A stretch of 40,588 bases of DNA from the NCBI RefSeq assembly GCF_000485595.1, contig NW_014577096.1, positions 567,920-608,507 of the forward strand, given 5' to 3'. Source of the DNA: Priapulus caudatus. Taxonomy: Eukaryota > Priapulida > Priapulimorpha > Priapulimorphida > Priapulidae. Numbering within the stretch: position 1 is the stretch's first letter; each line of letters opens with the position of its first letter. The notes under the pieces were generated by a model. It did not search any database and was not told where the DNA came from. It saw only the letters and a program-made list of their open reading frames with translations. The position numbers and the translations under genes were made by a program. This document shows positions 18,861 to 31,323 of the stretch, in pieces.

Positions 18861-21800
18861 GTGCGTAGGTATTGCCTATTGCCAGTATTGGATTTGAATA
18901 AACTCACAATTTAGCGTCAGGGTTCTCCCTACGTTGCGCAAACGCGCGCGCCCCGTTTGGGAACCCCCCCCCCCTGTTTCAATCGTTGCGCCCTGTTTAA
19001 ATTACCTCCGCCCCGATTAAATTCCACCCCAATAAAAGTTTGACAGTGCGGGAATCGATCGTCAAGAATTCCCATTCGACCAGGACACCCGACTCGTGTA
19101 TTTTCACCGTACCACGCATGCACTGCAGACCACACACAAGTACAAACAGTCAACCTGTACCGAACCCAACACTAACTGTACACCGACTCGGCTATCTTAT
19201 ATATACAAGAACCCCAAATACCGTCTATGGTGTGGTGGCGATTTTATGCATTAATTAGTGGTACGGTAAAAAAACACGCCCCCCGGACCCCCCTAGTTTC
19301 CCCTCCCTTCCCCCCCTCCCCCCTGTTTCAATTTCATCCTGGGGAGAACCCTGAGCGTCTGTTATTGCAGAGGTTGAAATTCGACTAGAGGTCCCACTAA
19401 GGCTAGGGTTAGTTACATCTAGGAATAATCAAACCATACTGGTTAACCCCAGCTTGAAAACAAAATCAATTTCTTAATTTATTAGTAGGAAACATGGTTC
19501 AAGGCTAGATCCGGAAACATCCATTATATTTGCAGTGATAGAAATTAACTTTTGAACAAGGGAGTCCAACGGACTCCTTACCCTCAAAAAGAGGGAGTCC
19601 GCAGTCTGAGGTTCAAAATTAAAGATATTAACAATAACGCATATATGTGCTTATTTTTAAGATTCATGCAGTTGCACGTCTGCCCAATTTTCTTTGCACA
19701 TTAGCTGAAAAAATAGAGTAATTCCGCGAGGCCGTGCTCCGGAACGAACTAGTTAGTATGGCAGATTTTTCAGGGAGTCACACGGATTTCTTCATATGTT
19801 AAATCAGGGAGTCCGAAAGTAAATCAGGGCGTATTTGACTCCGGACTCCCGTTAATTTCGCACCCTGTATTTGCTACCAAACCTCTACTCTTTATATGTA
19901 TTATAATTATAAATTGTATAATAATTCCACTTGAACACTATTCAAATACTTCGCAAATTTCTACACACAATCACACTGTGTGCATACCATGTACACAAAC
20001 TCATACAAAATAGATTAAGAGGGAAAATTTGTGAACCAAAATTGTGCACGCTCATTTTGTTTCAAACTATCACAGGACAAACACTTGACCAATTGTGTTT
20101 ATCTTGGTATGTGTTGGTAATTCATTCTTTGCATGTTAATATTACCAGCTTATCAATTAAAAGTACAATCTAACTTATCCAAGGAAATCCCACAGAGTCC
20201 TGTTGACACTCCCAGTAATTTCCTACACACAGCAAGTTTTTCAATGCACCTGTCTTGGCTTGGTCCTAAGTGGTGGTGATGGAGCTCAGAAGCAGGACAC
20301 AATTAACCCACAACATAGTGCACCATCATTACTGATTTGCTAATTTCTAATAACTCTATGTTATGTTGCCAGGGAGAGCTTTTTCAAAAAATTGTTTGAG
20401 GTTTCTCTGGTTAAATAAAGTTGTACCCAAATACAAGCTGGAGTAATTTTCATGAAAAGCGGAATGCAAACAGGTACCGAGATGGGTATGCTTGGTTGTG
20501 TAGTTGTGCTGTAATAGTTTGAAATGAAGTGAGATGATTAAGAGTTTGAAGCTCATGCTTTCCCACCTGGTCTATCTTTTGTGAGTTTGTGCACAGTGGC
20601 ATGCATGGAGTGAGATTGTTCGTTGTTGAGAAGTATTTGAACAACGTTTACACAGAATTATTATGAGATCTAGAGTACATAAACATGAAAACATTCATAG
20701 TAAATATAAATAGTGTTTATTTACCATAACTTTAAAGGAGCCCATATATCCATGTGGGTGTTATTATCTTGGACCTCGCTTATTGAGCAAAACATGGCTG
20801 TGCTCCATTGCGGTGCTTCTTAATCATAGTTTAACTCATGATTCTGGGTATAATCAGCAAGTTATTGGCAGTATAATTTAAATCAAGCACACTCATCCAT
20901 ATCTCAGTGTGCATGTGCAAGAGATGTTGCAGTAATAGTAATACTAATAGTTAGACTTTACTGATCTAATCTCTGCCAACTGGTGGTAGAACCCAAGGTA
21001 GTGCAATTATGCATTGGCAGTACTTAGTGGCTTATTGGCAGGCTACAATGTGAAAGCCTGTATAAAGGGGTTTCCTCTATAATATACTGATCAATGTGCT
21101 AAAGTACTTGGTACATCTAAACCATTGAAATATGTAATTCTAAAATATTGATCAAATTGCCTAAAGTATTTCTTGACGTGATGCGGCCATGATGCCGAGG
21201 CGAGCCGAGGATTGACAGTTTGTGTCCTCCAATCACAGCCTACGCCGCACCTCCCTTATAAATTTTTATAGGTGGGTACCCATCACAGTACGAAATCGCC
21301 GATTTCAGGAAACCGGCCTAGAATGCCCTAGGAACTAGGGCATTCTGCTGGGCTAGAACGGTTTCCTACGATAGAGTTTGGCACAAAAACGAAAATAACA
21401 CGCTGTTTAGCGCACTGCGCTACATACTTTTGTTGCATTTTCGCATCTCCGTAATCAGAATAAGCCCCGCCTTCTTCGTTGATGGGCATGAATGGAGCGT
21501 CACCGACTTGACCAGTTCCTATACCGACTGTGTTTACTTTTCGTAAATAATGAAATGCCCGGCCGATGCTAGACTGGTACCCGTTCGCCACCTTCACTCC
21601 GGCAAGTATCCTTTGCTACACTGACGCTGTTAGTGTAGCGTGTGGAACTGTCGACCGGGTACCAGTCTAGGCCGATGCCAAACTGCATGCAGTGCACCTT
21701 CGTACACTCAGGATACTCGTAGATTGAGCCCATGAGCGAGAGCGCCATCTGTCGTGGAGTTTGGGCCGATGCGATGCATTTTTTGCGTTTTTTGCGTGAT

Positions 21801-24800
21801 TATTATTTTGCGCAGGCACTCATTTTGAAAATCCTCCAACATTTTTACTTCTTCCATTAAGTCCATGTTTCACTGTTATTTAGGACAGTAGGAAGGAAGG
21901 TAAAACTGTGCATTCGTATAATTTCACTCTTGCTTCTATAGTATGATTTCCATAATTTTGCTCTTCTGCCCACAGGCTTTCAGATTTGAAAAGTACAGGA
22001 GGACTACTAATGACTCCCCTAGGACACCATAGGGGGACTTTTCACGCTCCATAATCACACCCTTAAGAGGCATGATGGGGAGCTCCACTAAAAAATCACA
22101 CCCTTAAGAGGCATGATGAAGAGCTCCACTAAAAATCACACCTTTAAAAGGGATGCCTCTTGGGGTGTGATGATGGAATCATGACCAATCCTCAGTCTAG
22201 AGTGAAATCCAAAACGAAAATTGGGATGTCATGTCAATCTACTGATTATCATTCATCTTCACCTTCATTCATTCAATGGCTTCGTCAGGATTACATTCTT
22301 AATTTCCATCCAACAACCCAACACTAGCACACAGATTAATAAAAGAGTTGATCGGATGTAAAAATAAACTTGTTTTATTTATTCTGATTTCCATCCTTAG
22401 AGATTCTAATCCATGTACCTGGATATTTCAGCACAAAATATCATCACAATCCATCAACAAACTAGCCAAATTACTTGTACGTAGTAGCCACGTATGTAGC
22501 CCCTCCAGCCCTACGACTGTTTCACGTCGGCAGAAAACCACTTCTCGCCACGTATAGTAGAAAACGAGCAGGTAACTTGTGGCTACCGTATAGGTACCTG
22601 TATTTAGATGCTGTTGTTTAGTTGTATTTATATATATATATAAACCAGAGGGTAGTAACCAGACCTGTACCTCTGCCATACGTTCAGTCACTTACACACC
22701 ACAAATTGTTGTGTGTTGCTAACCTTTTTGTACCCCCCTACATTGAGAACTCTATGAAGCGCTATGTCAACGTAATAGACATACTTTTGGTGCGCGATTT
22801 CAACCACTTTTATGAGGCGCGGTGATGCGCGCACCATTGCACAATTTATGGTGCGCGGTGGAGCGCGAGCGCGATCGCGCCCCTTAAAAATGAAAGCCTG
22901 TGCCCATGATAATATTTCCCTCATCATGAACCTACATTTTTAGCTCACGTTGACATCGTCAAGCTGAGCTATTGCCATGGGTCGTCGTCCGTCGTACGTC
23001 CGTCCGTCCGTCTGTCCGTCCGTCCGTTCGTCAACATTTCGCTACGGTCAACGATAACTCAGGAACCGTTTGGCCCACATGTTTGAAATTGGGCAGAGTT
23101 GTTACTGCTATGCTCCCATATTAAACGTCCTATTTTGGAGCACGCCAGTCGACGTACTTTCGAGCCACGCCAATTTTTTGGAAAAAATGGGAATTTCCAT
23201 TAGTCAGTTCAGGTTCAACGGATTTTGCTCATTTTTGGTAAGTGAATGAATAAGGGCTAGGGGTTTTGATATTTAAAAAAAAATTATGCAAATTAGGTAG
23301 GGTTTGGCAATTATATAGCATATTATATAGACACAAACAATCTGTGGTGTCACACTCGTCTGGTTCGTTTTACAAGATTTCATTGACAATATCTTTAATG
23401 CAAAATTGGTATTTCCTCTCCACCCTGCCGATAAAACGTCTATATTAGAGTAAAGTTTTACAAAACATGTCGGAACGCGGCATAACCTATTTATTTCAAA
23501 CGCCATCGCTACAAAGCGGGTATAGCGCCATCTACGGTCACAAATTGTGATTCATTTTGGTTTATAAATTATTATTGCGATATACAGATGGCAATCGTTT
23601 CTATAATGTACGTCGATGGTTGCTCAATTAAAACTGACTTCTTCTTACTCACTCATTTGTGTCCTTTTTTGTGGTGAGCTACAGTGTCATTGACACTTTC
23701 ATTCAGTTCGAACTCTTATCAGATCGTTATAACCTCCTATATCATTAATTAAATCCCCTAGGTATGAATATTTGGTGCATTTTTTGATTACTTGGTTGCC
23801 TATTAATATCTCCTTTTCTATCCTTTCTTTGTTGGTGAATTTTATAACCATTGTATTTGTTTTGTTCATATTAAATTCTAATCTTTTTGATTCAGCTAAT
23901 CTGGAGTATGACTGATCGATTTTTGTTACTGTTAGTGTTATAGGATTAATGAACGTATGGATTATAATCTCCAATTCCTAGAATATCGTCCATATATAAT
24001 CATTGTCATCTTCTAAAACTACAGACCATCCGTTGACCGCTGTGGAGACGTGCGCTGGCCCTCGAATTAGGCGCACGTCTCCACTGCGGACAGCGCTTCA
24101 TACTTGAACATCCCCGCGGTCGCGTGCGCATATCCCGCGGAACTGCGCGTCTCATCCGCGCGCAGCGCTTAGGATCAACAGCAAAGCTGTGCCACGCAAT
24201 CTTGTATCATGTCTTTCTGGACAACATTTTCTAACCACAAACTGGGGTGGCTTTGGAAATTGAGAGCTGCTTGGATATGCCACCAAATGTGGCTCAAAAA
24301 TTGACCAATAATTAATTGTTATTGTTAACTAAGCGTTTAGACCCATGCAGCTTTTGGAGCCCAAGCTTGGGGGCCCCAGCCTCCAAGAGGGTAATGCATC
24401 GCTGTGTTTAGCAGATTGCTCGAAAAAATTTATTCCCAGTTCCCATGCATGAGTATTACTCCCTTAGTATTAGTTACTCATGATGTTACACAACGCGGAG
24501 TTTTGTTCAAATTAATAAATCTGTTCTCCAGTCTTGAGTAACGTTTGTTATCGAGGAAATCAGGTGATAATTGTGTAAATATATTCGTGGCAGGAGATGA
24601 TGAGTGATATATATAAAGCACGTGCATGTTGTCCATGTAGAGTTGTTTATCACAACCTCGTGGTTCCTCACGTAACAAAATCTTAGTTTCCTGGCTTGTC
24701 TTGTTTACTTCTCAGCTCCCCTGTACATTATTTTATTCCCATCTCAAACAACGTAACAAGGTGTCATATGGTTATGCAAAGGCTAGCTGTCCTATGTGGT

Positions 24801-26523
24801 ATGCACAATGGCTAAAGCTGGCATGCAGTATGAGACGTTCAGTATCAATTGCCTACTGTTATGTTAGGCACGCAAGCATGCAAGCACAGACACACACACA
24901 CGCACATGTGTATATATATATATTTATTTTTGGATTATTTATTAAAATGTGCATCAGTATTCAATAGCCAGCCGGTGGGATGTTTCTATCGTGTCACCTG
25001 TCAAATCGTGTGTGGTGAAACAGTCACTATCGTTGAGCAGTGACATTCACGGGTTATTCACGCAGAGTGTGTATTGCAGGGAGCTGGTTGGCACCTGGCG
25101 CTCTGAGTCGGATGTCGTCGACGGGTCTGCGAACGGACTCGTTGAGAGTGCCGCTGTTCAGCTATTTGTCAGCGTCGATCAGCTGATGGATGGAAATGCA
25201 GAGCAGAAGATCAAAGCATATCACATTCTCTACGAAGTAAAGTCGCAGGTACACATACCCATTTTAGAATTCAGCTAGCCTGCCCTTTACTGTTACTTTC
25301 GCATGCAACTTTTAAAATGACTGTCAGATATGCGAGCTAAGCATTTGTCTGTGGTGTTTTTGGCATAAAATGAGTTATTAAAGCCTCACAATGCGCATCC
25401 AAACGCTGAAATTTCTCCAGTACTAGACTAGCAACTACTTTGTGGCATGCATAATCACACTACCTTATGACAAAATAAACTCTAGTTCCTCCCATTTGAC
25501 TGCGCGTTCCCAACAAGAAAGAGGTGCGAAATCAGGTAATCAGGCGCCAACGCTAACTTGTTTCAAAACAACATAACATCGACTTGGTTGGTGACGTCAA
25601 CATGTTTCTATCTTTGCTGCGCCCGATACCGCTTTACGCGCCACCGGCTGCACGGTTGCGTTGAGATTGGGGAACTGTCAACACATCGGAGAATTTCAAC
25701 AACATTGGAGGTATTTTCAAAATACCTTTTATAAGACAAGCGCCAGTGAAATTGGAGGAGCTAGGTTTATTTTGTCATAGGTAGTGTGATTATTCATGCC
25801 ACGAAGTATTTGCTAGTCTAGTACTGTAGAAATTAGCGTTTGGATGCACATTGTGAGCCTTTAATATAGGTCTTATGGGTATGGTGTGTGGTTTCTCTTC
25901 AAAGCCCATGCTTTAAGTTGAAGATGTTGTGAAGTGTTAAATAGCATTTTATGTCAGTGGCATCTTGTGTTGATGTATTCTGATTAGCTAAGCAATAATT
26001 TAGCTTTAATCTTATAGCTAGGTTTGATGTTTAAAAAAACACGAAAATTTCACTATTGAGTGCTCAGTCTGTGTGATTGCATGTTCTACTACAGGGTTTC
26101 TACTGAAGGAAAATTAGACAAATGAGGTAATGGCCAGTTTGGGGGAAAACGCGCATGATGGATTCAAAGGCGTGCCATAGGCACGCATGCGGACGCTGCA
26201 AGCGGACGCGGGGGGGAGAGAGAGAGAGAGGGAACTGGCGGGTCTCCCCCTGCAAAATGTTAAAAATTTGAATGTCTTTGGCTCATTTTCACAATGGTGA
26301 TGTTAAATTTGACAATGGCAGTGCGCCACTGTGCCTCTTATTTGTAAGAAACCCTGTACTAGGCTTTATGATATCATGCTGCATGTATTAACAGACAAGT
26401 GGTTCTTTTATGTACATAGGCACTCACACATGTACCCACTCACGCACGCATCTACCGTCTCAATCTCCATCTCTCTCTTTGTCTCTCTGTCTCTTCTCTC
26501 TCTGTATCCATCTCTGTTATGTG

Positions 26524-26622
<99 letters not shown>

Positions 26623-27327
26623 TTAGATAATACTGTACTTTTTCTAGTATTCCAAAGATCACGAATTTCTCTGGCGTTTGGCAAAAGCTACACACTTATA
26701 TGCTCAAATCGTAGGTGAGAGGTCTGATCAGGAACAGAAAAAGCAGTTGGCATATAAAGGTGAGTTTAAACATCAAAGTGAAAATAATTTAATTATATAT
26801 ATATTTTTTTTTTCATTGGATGGATTTCTGGCACACATACATTATAAGTGTTTTTAAGGTTGTTATTCGAATAAGGTAAAGTAATTATTCCAATCTGAAA
26901 ATGGTATATAGGCTTGTATTGAATTCTTAAAAAATAACATTGACAAACATATTAGTGAAGGTCAAATTTGCTCTCTGTACAATTGGCATATATATTATAT
27001 ATAATATAATATATAATATTATATATATACAATTCCTAAAAGTTAGGATATTATACAGCTTATTAGCATGTCACCGATTTGTGTGTACTTACTGTTTCTA
27101 TGGCTTCAGTGACCTTTTTTAAATAAAATATGTTACACTGGTAGTCCAGCTGGATAATGAGCTTATGTGTTTACACTTCAATTTATCTATACTTGCTGTG
27201 TCTCATCCATATTGATCGTGACATTTAATTGACTGTCCATTTTTTCATGCATTTACTAGCAAACGAGTATGCTTGTGCTGCATTAGAACTTAGGAGTAAT
27301 TCAGCTGATGTACATAAATGGTAAGCA

Positions 27328-27366
<39 letters not shown>

Positions 27367-30300
27367 CAGGAGTAGATAATAGGAGGAGTGTGACATCAAT
27401 AAACAAGGGAAATTCGTCATTTACTAGCCTATAATACCTACGATTTACTACGCGAACTCATCCAACTTGAGCTCAAATCGGACACAGTACATTCGCCAAT
27501 CATCGTGCGAAATTGTTTCCTCGTAGACATCCGCAATCCGGAGATACAGCCTAAAAACGTACGACACGATTCTCCATTCTTTGGCCATCAATCCAGCCCA
27601 TTGCGCGCCTATACCTAATGCGCTATTGCTAACTGAGCGAGGCATGTGGCTCGCTGGGAGATTAGGCATCAACACTCGGCGAGATAACCTTTGACCCGGT
27701 ACACAGCTACACAGGCCACCTTTGTACATAGCTGGATGCCTTCACGCACGCACGCCAACCGCATGATTAGTCGTCGAGTGTTGCGTCGATCTCCAATCTC
27801 CCCGCGAGCCACAACGCCACATTCAGCTATCCGAGAGAGCAACACAGCGACTGCGCGGCAGTGTTGCTGCCTTTTGTCTGAATTATAGGCGCGCAATGGG
27901 CTGGATTGATGGCCAAAGAATGGAGAATCGTGTCGTACGTTTTAGGCTGTATCTCCGGATTGCGGGTGTCTACGAGGAAACGATTTCGCACGATGATTGG
28001 CGAATGTACTGTGTCCGATTTGAGCTCAAGTTGATGCAGTTTTACCGTAGTAAATCGTAGGTATTATAAGGCTAGTAAATGACCAATTTCCCTTGTTTAT
28101 TGATGTCACACTCCTCCCTATTATCTACTCCTGATATTATATATCAATTAAAATTCTAATTTTTAATTTTTTAATTTTTAATTAGAAATTTTATTTTCCA
28201 ATTAAAATGCTATTAATTTACTCAATGAACTTACGTTAAGGCTCATTATAATTTTTAAACAAACACATTGTTAAATTTTGTGTATTAGTTAAATTTTGTG
28301 AATTGTGGAATTCCAGAAAAGTGTAACAGTTTAAGTTATCAGTTAATCATATACATATTGCAAATTTGCTCAGGTTGCTATTATTTTTAGGTGCGCAGTG
28401 ACTTTAGGAAGTTTAAGTGATTATGTTGGGACTCAGCAAAAGATCAAAAATGGCTATCAGTTCAAGGTACAGATATAACCTGTTGACTTTATTTAAAATC
28501 GGCTTTCTTATCATGAGCCTTTATGGTGTTTGCTACACTGTATTGATCCTTTATTTCACTGTATGCTATCAGTCATCCTAACTACCAGCGGCCCAGCCTC
28601 TGTGATTTGATGTCAATGGTAAGAAAACAGCAACATGCAACCTGTTTTTCCACTCACATAATGGCATGTGACATCCCAGCAGTTTCTGTGTAGCATTTTT
28701 AGCTCACCTTGACATTGTCAAGATGAGCTATTGCCATGGGGTGTCGTCTGTCATACGTCCGTCCGTCCGTCCGTCCGTCCGTCCGTCCGTCTGTCCGTCA
28801 ACATTTGGCTACGGTCAACGATGACTTGAGAACCATTTGACTCACATGTTTCAAATTGCATACAGTTGCTACTCCTATGAAAGAGATGTGAACGTCCTAT
28901 TTTGGAGCACGCCAGTTGACCTACTTTCGAGCCACGCCCACTTTTTGGCAAAAATGGAAATGGCCATAAGTCAGTTCAGGTTCAACGGATTTTGCTAATT
29001 TTTGGTATGTGAATGAATAAGGACTGGCCCCAAAACATATCACAGGGGTTTTGATTTTTTTTTTAATTATGCAAATTAGGTAGATTTTTGTCAATTTCAC
29101 TATGCATTTAAGTATCTGCCTACGGTCAACAATAACTCAAGAACCGTTTGACCCACATGTTTCAAATTGCATACAGTTGTTACTCCTATGGGAGAGATTT
29201 GAACGTCCTATTTTGGAGCACGCTAGTCGACCTACTTTCGAGCCACGCCACTTTTTGGCAAAAATAGAAATTTATGGCCATCTAGATTCATTCGATTTTG
29301 TTAAATTTACCTACCTACCTACCTACCTACCTAATTATACCTACGTGTAATATTGTGTTTTAGATTCTTCGCTACAGTAATTTGACTGGAATATTTTATT
29401 TGCGCGATAATCGAAAACCGAAATGGCGATCATTTAGGCGTAACGCCATCTCTCGCCCAGATTTCAGACTTTCAGATCTGAAACATTTATTTTCACATCA
29501 AAACTAACCCTGAAACAAAACAGTGAAATTTATATTCGTATAAAACAGGGAATAAGGACATTTGATCACATTTTGGTCTGTCATAAATGAAACACTCGGC
29601 AAATTTTAAATATCATCTCCCTTTTCTATCACACCCAAGGTGAGCTATAGTGTCATTGACACTCATTTAGGATCGCAATGAAAGTAGTAGAATTTGAAAT
29701 ACTCGCATGATAACAGTATACAATTTCTTTCTAGGAGCACTGTGAGATAGCACTCAAATTGCAGCCAAAGGATTCTTTAGTCCTTCATCTCCTAGGACGT
29801 TGGTGCTATTCGGTAATTTTACTGCAGTTTATTAGCATTTTGTATTTATGTCTGATTGTTTGGGAATGAATTTCTATATAATAAGGCTGCTGCATTAGGC
29901 CCATTTTAAATTTAGTATATATTCTAAAGATGGGTTTTGGTTGTAGTGATATAATTTTATGAACCAACATTTTAAGTGATATCTATGTCCATATCCATGG
30001 GACATATATTATTGTAAATATCATCAATTTCAGTTTTATACTGCCCGATGATATCTTGTTTGCAAAATTTATTTTAATTGTAACGCTGTTAACACTATTT
30101 ATGCAATAAACCTATTATCTATCGAATTTTGCACAGGGGTGAGATAGTGATCCGCTGATTGGCTAATTTTGTCTTTTATTTATTTTTTAATTTATTTTTT
30201 TTGGCTAATTTTGTTTTATTTTAGAATTAAAGATAGGGTTAGGGTTAGGGTTAGGGTTAACTGATTTTTATATCCAAAACTTATTTCTATATTCACTATC

Positions 30301-31278
30301 TCTCCCCTGAAACCTACTATTATCTATCTATCTATCTATGGTATTGTAGTTATAAATAATAGCCTTAAACTAAATATGACTGTATAGAGCAGAAGAATTA
30401 GTTCAACTAAATGTTTGTAGGAACTATGTAAGTAGCAGGTGTTCTTAACCTGTGGGCCATAGACCGCTTTGGTGTCCGTGGATGGGCTTCAGGGGGTCTG
30501 TGAACCAGGCGCATGCAAAAGTTTGTGTTTATGTGCTTATGTGCATTTTCTGGGGAGGGGTCTCTAGCTTGCACCAGATTCTCAAAGGGTTCCATGAATC
30601 AAAAAAGGTTAAGAACCACTGATTGTAAACTATTTTAGTGTAATGACTGTGATTTCCCAAGTGTTGCACTGTCATGCGTCCCAGTTCATTTATATCAGTA
30701 TATATTTTGTTCAGTAGTTTTCATGTTCAATTTAGTATATTTCACCACTCAGGTTCTTCTCCACATTATATACAGGTGGCCATGCTGACATGGTTTGAAA
30801 AGAAAGTTGCTAACACTTTGTTGGGTGCACCAATTGAATCCTCGGTGGCAGAGGCCAGAAACTATTTCCTCAAGGTATCTAATGTTGTTCCCTAATGTTT
30901 AAGATCATATTTATAGGTAACCATTAAAGGTTAATATAAGGAGCATTCGTTTAACACACCAATATATTATGTTTTGTTATAATCTTCAGATAAATTTGGC
31001 ATTTATTGTGGAAGCCATCGGTAACAAACGTCTTAACAGCAATCTCGAGTCACACACATCACATCACATATTAATTGAAGAATTAATCATGAATATCAGT
31101 TAAATGTAATAGTAATAAATTATATTCAGAAAAAATCTCTATATGTCTCTGTCTGATATTCTTTGTGTCTACTGTGTCACAGGCAGAGGAGATCCAACCA
31201 GAATCCTGGAAAGAGAACCTTCTCTACATTGCTAAGGTCAGCTCAGAATTTCGGTCATCAATGCACACACACACCCCC

Positions 31279-31323
<45 letters not shown>

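Noticed and set aside
18861-18897. Read-through of RMDN exon 1 as a one-exon protein
   Set aside because: The phase-matched GT donor at 18861 joins exon 2 and the whole downstream family domain in frame.
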